From assembly GCF_028285715.1 (NCBI RefSeq), contig NZ_JANQOO010000035.1:434001-498000 (forward strand): DNA of 64,000 bases, in the 5' to 3' direction. Position 1 is the stretch's first letter; the number at the start of each line of letters is the position of its first letter. A program made the translations under genes and the position numbers. The notes below the pieces were generated by a model. The model searched no databases and was not told the DNA's origin. It worked only from the letters and a program-made list of their open reading frames with translations. Origin of the DNA: Ulvibacterium sp. (GTDB lineage: Bacteria; Bacteroidota; Bacteroidia; Flavobacteriales; Flavobacteriaceae). Of the stretch, positions 46,365-55,037 are shown in pieces.

Positions 46365-47012
46365 GGTTTTATAGTATTCGTCCAAAACCTTTTTTCGTCC
46401 AACTGTTCTGGTAATGACGTCTTTTTCTAGGTCCCAACCCCGAGCAGGGGAGTAGTCACGACCATACCAAATTATCTGCAAGTGCAAATTGTTCCACAAT
46501 TCCTTGGGAAATAACCTCTTAGCGTCCTTTTCTGTTTGCACTACATTTTTTCCATTGGAAAACCCCCATCGATACATAAGTCTGTGAATGTGTGTGTCTA
46601 CCGGAAAAGCAGGTATTCCAAAAGCCTGGGATACCACTACACTTGCCGTTTTATGCCCTACTGAAGGAAGTTCTTCCAAAAGCGCAATATCTCTTGGAAC
46701 CTGTCCTCGATATTTTTCGATTAGAATTTTGGAGAGTCCATGGATTCCCTTGGATTTCATGGGTGAAAGCCCTACGGGCTTTATAACCCCGCGGATTTCC
46801 TCCACGGTTAATTTTACCATGTCATAAGGGTTATCAGCCCTTTCGAACAACAAAGGGGTAATTTGATTTACCCGGACATCCGTACTTTGAGCGGACAACA
46901 AAACCGCAATCAATAAGGTATAGGGATCTTTGTGCTCCAAGGGAACAGGTATTGTTGGATATAGTCGGTTCAGTGTGTTTATGGCAAAATTTACTTTTTC
47001 CGTTTTCGTCAT
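46347..47012 (-). CDS. nth: Endonuclease III-like DNA glycosylase lacking the iron-sulfur cysteines
   Basis: 221-residue helix-hairpin-helix base-excision DNA glycosylase. The HhH and catalytic residues are present: LPSVGHKTASVV with Lys121 and PAFPVDTHIHRL with Asp139. In E. coli the C-terminus carries four cysteines that hold a 4Fe-4S cluster; here the corresponding stretch reads WYGRDYSPARGWDLEKDV and the whole protein contains no cysteine. It is therefore a cluster-free member, a variation that seems usual for Flavobacteriaceae by memory. It converges with the second sigma unit and is divergent from bcp. Confidence 0.9.
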   Translation of the reverse strand: MTKTEKVNFAINTLNRLYPTIPVPLEHKDPYTLLIAVLLSAQSTDVRVNQITPLLFERADNPYDMVKLTVEEIRGVIKPVGLSPMKSKGIHGLSKILIEKYRGQVPRDIALLEELPSVGHKTASVVVSQAFGIPAFPVDTHIHRLMYRWGFSNGKNVVQTEKDAKRLFPKELWNNLHLQIIWYGRDYSPARGWDLEKDVITRTVGRKKVLDEYYKTKKARK

Positions 47013-47020
47013 TTTTTGTT

Positions 47021-47028
47021 TAACTTTG
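47021..47028 (+). promoter_or_regulatory. Candidate -7 element for bcp
   Basis: TAACTTTG matches TAnnTTTG, 37 bases before the bcp ATG in the nth-bcp divergent interval. Confidence 0.45.
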
Positions 47029-47065
47029 TTTAAAAATATTTAAACATAAATACATAATTATTTCG

Positions 47066-47521
47066 ATGAACACATTACAAGTAGGGGATAAGGTACCCGC
47101 ATTCAACGCTAAAGATCAAGATGGCAATACTATTAATTTATCCGATTACAAAGGAAAAAAATTGATTGTTTTTTTCTACCCAAGGGCCAATACACCGGGC
47201 TGCACCGCCGAGGCCTGTAATTTACGGGATAACTATGCGGAATTGCAGGCACAAGGCTATGAGCTTTTGGGGGTAAGTGAGGATTCACAAAAGAAACAAT
47301 CCAATTTCAAGAAAAAATTTGATTTCCCTTTCCCTTTGTTAGCGGATGAGGATCATACCGTAATCAATACCTTTGGTGTTTGGGGTCCTAAAAAGTTTAT
47401 GGGGCGCGAGTTTGATGGTATACATCGTAAAACTTTTGTAATCAACGAAGAAGGAAGTGTTTCCAGGGTCATTGACAAGGTAAGGACCAAGGATCATGCC
47501 GCCCAGCTGCTGGACGGCTAA
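47066..47521 (+). CDS. bcp: Thioredoxin-dependent thiol peroxidase (Bcp/PrxQ)
   Basis: 151-residue peroxiredoxin of the Bcp type, reducing hydroperoxides with electrons from thioredoxin. The peroxidatic Cys46 and resolving Cys51 are in NTPGCTAEACNLRDNY, five residues apart as in PrxQ/Bcp; FFYPRANTPGCT and the GVWGPKKFMGREFDG segment agree. Cytosolic, no signal. A hairpin terminator follows immediately, so the gene is monocistronic. Confidence 0.96.
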   Translation: MNTLQVGDKVPAFNAKDQDGNTINLSDYKGKKLIVFFYPRANTPGCTAEACNLRDNYAELQAQGYELLGVSEDSQKKQSNFKKKFDFPFPLLADEDHTVINTFGVWGPKKFMGREFDGIHRKTFVINEEGSVSRVIDKVRTKDHAAQLLDG

Positions 47522-47534
47522 TCTTCACAAACAG

Positions 47535-47559
47535 AAAAGCCCTTAAAAAGGGCTTTTTT
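47535..47559 (+). terminator. Intrinsic terminator of bcp
   Basis: AAAAGCCCTT (47535-47544) and AAGGGCTTTT (47548-47557) with a 3-base loop, followed by T. Confidence 0.85.
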
Positions 47560-47688
47560 ATGGCCCGCACCACAAAGCTCAGACCTCGGAAATATTAACC
47601 AAAAAAACATGTTATTTAGTTTTCTGGTTTAGGTTTTTCCTTTACTTTTCCCATTATAAGTTTTTACCCTCAGCAAGTTGGTTTGCCA

Positions 47689-49494
47689 ATGATGAACAAG
47701 GAAGGAATACCGGAAATGATTACGCTTTTAGAACGCATTATAGAGGCTACAAAGCAATTGGAAAAAAAGTATGCCGATCAGCTTTCCAAAGTACACCCCA
47801 AATTTGAAAAGAGCGCTATTAATCTTTTGCATTACAGGGCATTTCGTAGGTTTGACATTAAGGATTTGCAAAACGGACTATCCCAATTGGGTTTGTCCAG
47901 GCTTGGTAAATCAGAGGCCCACTTATTGGCAAGCCTCAATGTTACCAAAAGTGTTCTAAAGAGCTTTTTGGAGCCTAGGAAAATTACGGTCAAAGATGCG
48001 TTTCTCAGCATTGAACAGGGTAATGGGTTGTTGCCTTTGAATACTGACGCCCTCCTAGGGGAAAAACCCAAGAAAAGACCGGTACGTATCATGGTGACCC
48101 AACCTACGGAAACTGCTCAAAATATGGATTTGGTCCAGGAAATGGTACAATCAGGAATGGACATGGCCCGGGTGAACTGTGCCCACGACGTACCTGAAGT
48201 TTGGGAAAAGATTATCAAAAACATAAGACTTGCCAGTCGAAATTCTTCGAAGTCCAGTAAGGTTTGTATGGATTTGGGAGGTCCAAAAATTAGGACAGGA
48301 ACTATTTACAATGGATCCGATATAGTGAAATACAAACCCTCAAAGGACAGGAATGGCAAGGTTTCAAGCCCTTTACGGATTTCCTTGGTATCGGATTTCT
48401 TGACGGTTCCCAAAAGCACACAAAATTGTTTGCAACTACCCCAGGATTGGATAGAACGTCTTGAAACCGGGGATACTATCAAATTTTTTGATGCTAGAGG
48501 GAAGCATCGAAAATTTATTGTCCGTGCCATTTTTGAGAATGGGGTGGAGGTATATGCCCATAAGACCTGTTATCTAAAAAGAGGTATGGAAGTCTCAGTT
48601 TACAAGGAGGCTAAGATGTATGCTGCAACCATAAAGGAGGTTCGCTCATCATCGGACCGCTTTCTGGCACTCAAGCGCGGGGACACCGTTATACTGGAGA
48701 AGAAAGGGAACAGGGAGCAAAAATTGGAAAGTACCAAAAAGGCCAGGGTTTCATGTACTTCGGATGCGGTTTTTGAACATGTAAGGATAGGGGAGCGGGT
48801 TTTATTTGATGATGGTAAGATAACAGGGGAAATAATCGGTCTTTCATTATCAACAATGGATATTTTAATTACCTATGCCAAGACAACCGGTAGTATTTTG
48901 CGAGAGGATAAAGGCATAAACTTTCCGGATACCGATCTTAAGATCAGCGGGCTTACTGAAATCGATAAAAATAACCTCCCGTTTATTGCCAAACATGCCG
49001 ATGTGGTAAATCTGTCCTTTGTAAACCGAAAAGATGACGTTCAGGAACTTATTGAGGAACTTGGTAAATTACCTGAGGGAGACCAATTGGGTATAATTCT
49101 AAAAATAGAGACCAAATCGGGTTTCGACAATCTCACCGAAATACTTTTGACGGCTATGCAGGTTTATCCTATTGGGGTAATGATTGCACGGGGCGATTTG
49201 GCCGTGGAATGTGGTTGGGAAAATATGGCCATGATCCAGGAAGAAATCCTCTCCTTATGTATGGCCTCCCATATCCCAGTTATATGGGCCACACAGGTTT
49301 TGGAGAATCTTGCAAAAAAAGGCATTCCCTCAAGACCGGAAATTACCGACGCGGCCATGTCCCAAAGGGCAGAATGTGTAATGCTCAACAAAGGACCCCA
49401 CATTGTTCAAACCATTAAAATGCTAGATCATATCCTAGCGGGTATGAGTCATTATCAGTATAAAAAATCGCCTATGTTCCCTTTATGGACATAA
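47689..49494 (+). CDS. Pyruvate-kinase-like protein with N-terminal extension and no C-terminal domain
   Basis: 601-residue relative of pyruvate kinase. A helical N-terminal region (about residues 1-125, ERIIEATKQLEKKYADQLSKV) has no counterpart in normal pyruvate kinase. The barrel is recognisable: DMARVNCAHDVPEVWEKII, MDLGGPKIRTG, the lysine in LGIILKIETKSGFDN, and IGVMIARGDLAVE with the Mg ligand pair, followed by WATQVLENLAKKGIPSR. The B-domain between is longer than usual. The chain stops soon after MLNKGPHIVQTIK, so the allosteric C-terminal domain is absent. RLNFSHG of true pyruvate kinases is altered to RVNCAHD. It may have another substrate or a regulatory role. Start: ATG 47689 (the TTG at 47683 is also possible). 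Confidence 0.8.
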   Translation: MMNKEGIPEMITLLERIIEATKQLEKKYADQLSKVHPKFEKSAINLLHYRAFRRFDIKDLQNGLSQLGLSRLGKSEAHLLASLNVTKSVLKSFLEPRKITVKDAFLSIEQGNGLLPLNTDALLGEKPKKRPVRIMVTQPTETAQNMDLVQEMVQSGMDMARVNCAHDVPEVWEKIIKNIRLASRNSSKSSKVCMDLGGPKIRTGTIYNGSDIVKYKPSKDRNGKVSSPLRISLVSDFLTVPKSTQNCLQLPQDWIERLETGDTIKFFDARGKHRKFIVRAIFENGVEVYAHKTCYLKRGMEVSVYKEAKMYAATIKEVRSSSDRFLALKRGDTVILEKKGNREQKLESTKKARVSCTSDAVFEHVRIGERVLFDDGKITGEIIGLSLSTMDILITYAKTTGSILREDKGINFPDTDLKISGLTEIDKNNLPFIAKHADVVNLSFVNRKDDVQELIEELGKLPEGDQLGIILKIETKSGFDNLTEILLTAMQVYPIGVMIARGDLAVECGWENMAMIQEEILSLCMASHIPVIWATQVLENLAKKGIPSRPEITDAAMSQRAECVMLNKGPHIVQTIKMLDHILAGMSHYQYKKSPMFPLWT

Positions 49495-49562
49495 GATTGG
49501 GAGAAAGAAAAAGATTCGTATTCCTTTTCTGAAAAGGGTTTGTAATATAAATGGCTTTGGAG

Positions 49563-51026
49563 TTACGTTTTGGCCTCTTCCTTTTGAATTACCATTTTTC
49601 GGGTAAACAAATTTTTCTCCTTAATGGTCTCGGCGATTCCTTCCGGAAGCATGTCCTCCCAACCATCTTCGTTGTTGATTAGCTTTTTAAGGACGTCCCT
49701 TGAGAAGATATGCATGATTTCCGGGTCATAATCAATAATATCCATAACTTTTCCATTGTACTTAAAGAATTTGTACAATTCTTTCATTCGGGGGTGTACC
49801 TTAATGTTGTTGCTAGTCATGATTTGGCCGGTCTCCGCATTCTTCATAGGATACAGATATACCTGTAGTTCCTTAAAGAATAGCTTTCCAAAAGCTTCCA
49901 GAATACCACCGCTTAGATGCCTATAATACTTTTCATCAAAAATATCCACCAGGTTATTTACACCCATCGTTAAGCCGATATGTTCCTTGGTGTAGTTATT
50001 TAAATACTCCACCAAACGATAATATTCCTGAAATTTGGATATCATTACCGTATGTCCCAAGGAACAAAGTAATTCCGCCCGATCCATAAAATCCTGTTCA
50101 TCTATCTCCCCGGACGCCTTAAGGTTGGAAAGTGTAATCTCGAATATGACAATGGCCTTATCAATATCCACGGCCGGATCTCTGACGAAAATATCATAAG
50201 ATTTCTCGAACATATCCATATTCACCTTGGTAACGGGCCTAAAACTTCCCCTCAATGCCAAAATGTTCTTTTTGTAAAGGATGGTAGCGGGAAGAAGGTT
50301 GTTGCCATCCGGACCGAACATGACGGCATCGGTCATATCATTGCGAATGAGCTGCAAACTCATCAATCTATTGTCTACATCCTTGAAATTGGGACCCGAA
50401 AAGTTTACCATATCAATTTCAATGGTATCCTTATCTATGTGGTCATACAAGTATTTTAGAAGTTTCCTTGGTTTGTGATACTTATAGAATGCACCATAGA
50501 TAAGGTTCACACCAACAATACCTAAGGTCTCTTGTTGTAAGCGTGCCTCATTTTGTTTAAATCGTATATGCAGGATTATTTCGTCAAATTCCTTTTGATG
50601 TGCATCCAATTGAAATCGAATTCCCACCCAGCCATGGCCTTTGTAGCGTTTTGAAAAATCTATCGTTGCTACGGTGTTGGCATATGAAAAAAACAAACGT
50701 TCCGGATGTGTGTCACGACTGATCCGTTCTTCCATAAGCCGCATTTCATGCGAGAGCATCCTTTTGAGTCTGGCTTGGGTAACATACCTGCCATCTTCCT
50801 CAACCCCATAAATGGCATCGCTAAAATCCTTGTCATAAGCACTCATTGCCTTAGCAATGGTACCCGAGGCACCACCGGATCGAAAGAAATGACGTGCCGT
50901 CTCCTGGCCAGCACCTATTTCGGCAAAGGTTCCGTAAATATCCGGATTCAAATTAATTCTTAGGGTCTTTGCCTTTATGGAAGGAATATTTTCAAATGCG
51001 GTGTCCCTTTTTAGAACTGAAGCCAT
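49563..51026 (-). CDS. Conserved soluble Bacteroidota protein of unknown function
   Basis: 487-residue protein that I recognise as a strongly conserved family in Bacteroidota without known activity. Seen: LRINLNPDIYGTFAEIGAGQETARHFFRSGG near the N-terminus, SYANTVATIDFSKRYKGHGWVGIRFQ, LGIVGVNLIYGAFYK, and GVNNLVDIFDEKYYRHLSGGILEAFGKLFF. Database entries often label it TonB-dependent receptor, which is wrong: there is no signal peptide, plug or barrel. The start at ATG 51026 avoids the hydrophobic leader of the longer frame, which would also overlap the next gene. It is divergent from the PhnP-like hydrolase gene. Confidence 0.82.
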   Translation of the reverse strand: MASVLKRDTAFENIPSIKAKTLRINLNPDIYGTFAEIGAGQETARHFFRSGGASGTIAKAMSAYDKDFSDAIYGVEEDGRYVTQARLKRMLSHEMRLMEERISRDTHPERLFFSYANTVATIDFSKRYKGHGWVGIRFQLDAHQKEFDEIILHIRFKQNEARLQQETLGIVGVNLIYGAFYKYHKPRKLLKYLYDHIDKDTIEIDMVNFSGPNFKDVDNRLMSLQLIRNDMTDAVMFGPDGNNLLPATILYKKNILALRGSFRPVTKVNMDMFEKSYDIFVRDPAVDIDKAIVIFEITLSNLKASGEIDEQDFMDRAELLCSLGHTVMISKFQEYYRLVEYLNNYTKEHIGLTMGVNNLVDIFDEKYYRHLSGGILEAFGKLFFKELQVYLYPMKNAETGQIMTSNNIKVHPRMKELYKFFKYNGKVMDIIDYDPEIMHIFSRDVLKKLINNEDGWEDMLPEGIAETIKEKNLFTRKMVIQKEEAKT

Positions 51027-51114
51027 TTCATGCGGTTTGCTATAAACAAAGTTAAAAAGAATGGGTAATCTAATAAATAAATAAGTTATAAATTTGAAAT
51101 AAATAGACCAAGGG

Positions 51115-51879
51115 TTGAGAATCACATTTTTGGGTACGGGAACATCACAGGGAATCCCGGTAATCGGGAGTAACCATCCTGTGTGTCTCAGTAAGGATTA
51201 CAAGGACAAAAGATTGCGTGTCTCTGTACTTTTGTCTTGGAACGGTTATAATTTTGTCATAGACTGCGGCCCTGATTTTAGGCAACAGATGCTTGCCCAT
51301 GAGGTTTCCAGGTTGGACGGTATTCTTTTTACCCATGAGCACGCTGACCATACGGCCGGAATAGATGATATACGGCCTTTTTTCTTTCGACAGGGAGATA
51401 TCCCTATTTATGCCCATGAACGTGTCATTTCTTCCTTGCGGCAACGATTTGATTATATTTTTGCCGATGCCAATAGGTACCCCGGAGCTCCGGCCGTCGA
51501 AGTAAATCTTGTTGAAAAGGATAAGCCCTTTAAAATTGGGGATACTAGGGTAATGCCCATTGAGGCCCAGCACAATCGATTGCCCGTATTGGGGTATCGT
51601 ATAAATGATTTTACCTACTTAACGGATGTTAAGACAATTGCAAAGGAAGAACTGGAAAAAATAAAGGGTTCCCAAGTTTTAGTGGTCAACGCCCTTAGGG
51701 AAGAACCCCATCATTCCCATTTTAACCTCAGGGAAGCAATCGCCTTTTCGGAAGAGGTAGGTGCCCCAAGAACCTACCTTACCCATATTAGCCATTTATT
51801 GGGTTTTCATGAAGATGTGGAAAAAAAATTGCCAAAAGGTGTACTTTTGGCCTATGACAATCTGGTCATAAACCTTTAA
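51115..51879 (+). CDS. Metallo-beta-lactamase-fold hydrolase (PhnP/RNase-Z-like), TTG start
   Basis: 254-residue MBL-fold enzyme. It opens with RITFLGTGTSQGIPVIG; metal motif FTHEHADHTAG (HxHxDH), a later H in MPIEAQHNRLPVLGYRI and H in LTHISHLLGFH. PhnP-like phosphodiesterases and tRNase-like enzymes share these. The start is TTG 51115 because the protein would otherwise lack its conserved first strand. It precedes by 8 bases a membrane protein gene with which it is probably co-transcribed. Confidence 0.87.
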   Translation: MRITFLGTGTSQGIPVIGSNHPVCLSKDYKDKRLRVSVLLSWNGYNFVIDCGPDFRQQMLAHEVSRLDGILFTHEHADHTAGIDDIRPFFFRQGDIPIYAHERVISSLRQRFDYIFADANRYPGAPAVEVNLVEKDKPFKIGDTRVMPIEAQHNRLPVLGYRINDFTYLTDVKTIAKEELEKIKGSQVLVVNALREEPHHSHFNLREAIAFSEEVGAPRTYLTHISHLLGFHEDVEKKLPKGVLLAYDNLVINL

Positions 51880-51887
51880 TTCCAAAG

Positions 51888-52382
51888 ATGAAAAATAAAA
51901 TCTTTCTCTATTTGTTTGTTTTTACAGCTTTGATCGGTCTATATCTTTTTGTAAGCAGCGGAAATATGCAGAAAACAAAGGACGCCCAAATTGAAAGGCT
52001 AAATGCAGGAATGGCCCGGCTCCAAGATTCCGTTCAAAAATTGAATATTAAAGTTTTGGATGTACAGCATTTCTCTTTGGAGAACAACGATTACGCCTTG
52101 GAGTACTATGACCATTTAAATCTTGAAAACCCTGAACGCTATATTGCGGATAAATTATTGGAAACCAATGAAAGAAAAGGCGATAACCCACTAATACCCT
52201 ATGAAGGAATGGAGGGTGATTTTAAAATAAACAAAATCAATGTCTTGAACCACCGTTGGATTTTGGCCGAGTTTACAGATGGGAAACATTGGGGAGAAAT
52301 AATACTGGAATATGAACTAAAGGATGATCTGGGTGTAGACTTTACGCTGTCCAATCACTTGCTATACTCAAGCACCTTTTAG
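51888..52382 (+). CDS. Single-pass membrane-anchored protein, function unknown
   Basis: 164 residues: one N-terminal membrane helix (NKIFLYLFVFTALIGLYLFV), a short charged coil (about 30-55, DAQIERLNAGMARLQDSVQKL) and a C-terminal, probably periplasmic alpha/beta domain with LENNDYALEYYDHLNLENPERYI and HRWILAEFTDGKHWGEIILEYEL. Relatives are sometimes called hydrolase in databases, but no catalytic motif is visible. It follows the MBL hydrolase gene by 8 bases and overlaps the convergent esterase gene by 4 bases. Confidence 0.72.
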   Translation: MKNKIFLYLFVFTALIGLYLFVSSGNMQKTKDAQIERLNAGMARLQDSVQKLNIKVLDVQHFSLENNDYALEYYDHLNLENPERYIADKLLETNERKGDNPLIPYEGMEGDFKINKINVLNHRWILAEFTDGKHWGEIILEYELKDDLGVDFTLSNHLLYSSTF

Positions 52383-53038
52383 ATTTTATCATTCACCCAT
52401 TTCCGGAATGAATGAAAATTCTGGGGAGACACCCCGTGCCCCACCGGAAATTCCTCGTAAACATGTTCCACCCCAAGTTTTTTTAAAAAATCAGGCACTT
52501 TTTGGGCCCATTCCGGCGGAATTACCTGATCCACCTGCCCATGGGAGGCATAGATTTTCAAATGGTCGAATTTCTTTTCTTCATAGGCCTCGGCCAAAAT
52601 CCTTTCGTTGATATATCCGCTGAGTGCAACCACATTTTTTATTCGTTCCGGATAGGATAGGGCTACCGCATAACTGAGGATGGTACCTTGACTAAATCCC
52701 AATAAACTTACGTTGTCCGTATCCAGACGATACGTTTTACAGGCTTCCTCAATGAAATACAGGATTTTTTCACGAGAAGCCCTAGCTTGGTCGTCATCGC
52801 TCCATTTACCCTGTTCGGCATCAAAATTAATGGCATACCAGGCAAAACCAAAAGGTTGTAGGGTATACGGAGCCCTGGCAGAGATAACACAGAACTCTTG
52901 GGGAAGTTCCGATGCAAAGGAAAACAAATCTTCTTCGTTGCTTCCATAGCCATGGAACATAAAAAGTACTGGCGGCTTACCCTCCGTTACAGAAGAGGGC
53001 CTAATGAGATGTTCCAGTGATAAGGGGGCGGTAGTCAT
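52379..53038 (-). CDS. Alpha/beta-hydrolase, carboxylesterase/phospholipase type
   Basis: 219-residue esterase of the alpha/beta fold. The nucleophile motif GFSQGT (Ser), an Asp in HGQVDQVIPPEWA and His in FPVGHGVSPQNFHS make up the triad, and LFMFHGYGSNEEDLF contributes the oxyanion hole. Such enzymes hydrolyse short-chain esters or lysophospholipids. It is the last gene of the minus-strand operon that begins at 56956, starting directly after the stop of the preceding small membrane protein gene (TAG followed by ATG). Confidence 0.88.
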   Translation of the reverse strand: MTTAPLSLEHLIRPSSVTEGKPPVLFMFHGYGSNEEDLFSFASELPQEFCVISARAPYTLQPFGFAWYAINFDAEQGKWSDDDQARASREKILYFIEEACKTYRLDTDNVSLLGFSQGTILSYAVALSYPERIKNVVALSGYINERILAEAYEEKKFDHLKIYASHGQVDQVIPPEWAQKVPDFLKKLGVEHVYEEFPVGHGVSPQNFHSFRKWVNDKI

Positions 53039-53362
53039 CTAGGGAATAAAAGTAAACCATTTTTGAAAATAAAGACCAAAGATCGGTATCGTTTTTTCCT
53101 CTCCTTTTAAGGCGCCCAAAAATCCGTAAAACCAGAGCGCAAGATAGGAGATATAGAGCCCATACCAAGCATAAGGGTTGAACCAAACACTTAGGAAAAG
53201 GGCAAAACCCAAAAAGCACAAATGGAGACCAAATGCTTGCCTTGTATGAAACCTTGCAAAGCTATTCTTGGGTTCTATATTCATGGTTATGGCGATCAAG
53301 GCACCTACCATGGTCAAATAGGCCACGATGGCCGTGGTCTTTCCTTCATTCTTTTCTTTCAC
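53039..53362 (-). CDS. Small membrane protein, DUF4870-like (copy 1)
   Basis: 107 residues with three or four membrane segments (TTAIVAYLTMVGALIAITMNI, AFGLHLCFLGFALFLSVWF, LYISYLALWFYGFLGAL) separated by FARFHTRQAFG, a motif shared with the next protein (FAKFHIGQSFR). Both resemble DUF4870-type proteins; no activity known. Part of the BatA-to-esterase operon. Confidence 0.75.
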   Translation of the reverse strand: MKEKNEGKTTAIVAYLTMVGALIAITMNIEPKNSFARFHTRQAFGLHLCFLGFALFLSVWFNPYAWYGLYISYLALWFYGFLGALKGEEKTIPIFGLYFQKWFTFIP

Positions 53363-53429
53363 CTCTTAATATGTTCGTGGTAATAAGTAAGATTCAATGA
53401 TACATTCAATTCAAGGAAAAGAAATTGGG

Positions 53430-53741
53430 CTATCCTATTTTACCAATAATGGGAACGGGCTCCTCCTTTAAATTAATGGCGTTGATGAGTCCAAGTATCC
53501 AAAGGACCAATACGCCCAATCCGATAATAGTGGACACAATGGACAATGAAGAAGGTAATATAGCACCGAGGGCAGAGTTGGCAATTCCCAAAACCGCAAT
53601 TCGAAATGATTGCCCGATATGAAACTTGGCAAAGGGATGATTTTTGGAATTGTTCATAATAAAGGCGATAATCAATCCGATTATGGTGATGTAGGCAATT
53701 ATGGCTATTGTCCTTCCATCTTCTTTTGTTTGCTGACCCAT
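53430..53741 (-). CDS. Small membrane protein, DUF4870-like (copy 2)
   Basis: 103 residues, membrane segments RTIAIIAYITIIGLIIAFIM and LSIVSTIIGLGVLVLWILGLI with PFAKFHIGQSFRIAVLG between. Paralogous to the next gene in the operon (motif F-A-x-F-H-x-x-Q-x-F). Its ATG lies 42 bases after the degenerate dihydroorotase stop. Unknown function. Confidence 0.75.
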   Translation of the reverse strand: MGQQTKEDGRTIAIIAYITIIGLIIAFIMNNSKNHPFAKFHIGQSFRIAVLGIANSALGAILPSSLSIVSTIIGLGVLVLWILGLINAINLKEEPVPIIGKIG

Positions 53742-53783
53742 TTTTTGAAAATTAAGGTTGGTGATTTAGTCGATTAAAGGTAA

Positions 53784-55037
53784 TCAAAAAATCAATTGGC
53801 CATTGTTGATAATTCCGTATACCTTGCCCTTTAATTCCCTGTTCAAAAAAATACTGTTTTTGGAAGTAGAATAGATATGTTCCTTGCCAAAAACGTAAGT
53901 TTCGTCCGGATCGAACAAAGAGATGGAAGCTATTGCCCCTTCTTTTATTTCATGACTTTCCAAGGCATAATGCTTCCGTCCACGGGTCAATATATCAACC
54001 GTGACCTCGGCCCCAAAAAGGGTGTTTAAGGCTCCAAAAGCACTTTCCAGACCAATGGTACCATAAGCGGCATGATCAAATTCCACTTTTTTCAGCTCTA
54101 TGTTTGTTGGCATATGATCGGTGATAACAAAATCTATGATGCCGTCCTTGACCCCTTTGACAAGCGCTTTAACATCTTTAGAAGTTCGAAGTGGCGGGAT
54201 GGTCTTATAGTTGGAATCAAAATCCCCCAATGTAGCATCGGTATACCAAAGATTGTGAATGGCAGTACTGCAACTCACATTCAAGCCCTTTCTTTTTGCA
54301 TCTGATATGAGTTTTACGGCATTGGCGGTGGATATGGTCGGGATATGTAATTTTCCCCCTGTGTATTCCAATATAAAAAGATCTCGAACGATCTGAAGTT
54401 CCTCGGCAAGGGAAGGAATTCCCTTAAGCCCCAATTTAGTGGATATCTCACCCTCGTTTACAACTCCTTTTCCCGCAATTTCAAGGTCCAGCGGAAAAGA
54501 ATAAACCAATCCGTCAAAACCCTGAACATACTGGAGTGCGATCTTAAGAAGATTACCATTGATCAAAGGCTTCTTAAAATCATAAAACCCTTTGGCACCG
54601 GCATTTTTCATATCGTAGAGCTCGGCCAAGTTTCGTCCTTCGCTTTTTGCGGTCAAAGACCCTAATGGATGTAAATTAGTGGCCCTTCCCTTACCGGCAT
54701 TTTTTAAGAATACAATATCGGAACTACTATCGGGAACAGGGTTGGTACCCGTATGTAAGACCACGTCGGTAAAACCGCTTTTCGCGGCAACGGAAAGCCC
54801 ATGGTCTATGGTTTCCCTTTCCTCAAATCCGGGCTCCCCAAAATTCACCCCACCATCAAACCAACCGGGGGAAACATGCAGGTTTTTTTTATTTATGACC
54901 GTAGCTCCTTTCCCAGCATCTATTCTAACCGCTATTTTTTCAATTTTGCCATTTTTTATAAGGATATCCCTCTTTTTTGAATGAAGACCTACATTGTTGG
55001 GATCCAGTATTTTGACGGACTTTAAAAGTATGTTCAT
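53784..55037 (-). CDS. Degenerate dihydroorotase homologue
   Basis: 417-residue member of the amidohydrolase superfamily in the dihydroorotase group. The normal metal motif in VDxHVHLREPG reads here FDGGVNFGEPG: both histidines are lost (Gly63, Asn65) and the arginine that binds the carboxylate of dihydroorotate is Gly67. The later HVST histidine is also changed (HIPTIST), while TDHMP is kept. It therefore should not be able to bind the metal centre, and it may be structural, as are the inactive PyrC-like partners of aspartate carbamoyltransferase in some bacteria. It overlaps the BatA-like gene by four bases (ATGA) and is co-transcribed with it. Confidence 0.85.
   Translation of the reverse strand: MNILLKSVKILDPNNVGLHSKKRDILIKNGKIEKIAVRIDAGKGATVINKKNLHVSPGWFDGGVNFGEPGFEERETIDHGLSVAAKSGFTDVVLHTGTNPVPDSSSDIVFLKNAGKGRATNLHPLGSLTAKSEGRNLAELYDMKNAGAKGFYDFKKPLINGNLLKIALQYVQGFDGLVYSFPLDLEIAGKGVVNEGEISTKLGLKGIPSLAEELQIVRDLFILEYTGGKLHIPTISTANAVKLISDAKRKGLNVSCSTAIHNLWYTDATLGDFDSNYKTIPPLRTSKDVKALVKGVKDGIIDFVITDHMPTNIELKKVEFDHAAYGTIGLESAFGALNTLFGAEVTVDILTRGRKHYALESHEIKEGAIASISLFDPDETYVFGKEHIYSTSKNSIFLNRELKGKVYGIINNGQLIF

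Noticed and set aside
49500-49560. Terminator after the pyruvate-kinase-like gene (CCTTTTCTGAAAAGG)
   Set aside because: Short AT-rich stem with a three-base loop and no T run; too weak to call.
49563-51125. TonB-dependent receptor
   Set aside because: No signal peptide, plug domain or beta-barrel pattern; the hydrophobic leader belongs to non-coding sequence before the true ATG.
53784-55037. Functional pyrC (dihydroorotase)
   Set aside because: The HxH metal ligands and the substrate-binding arginine are missing.
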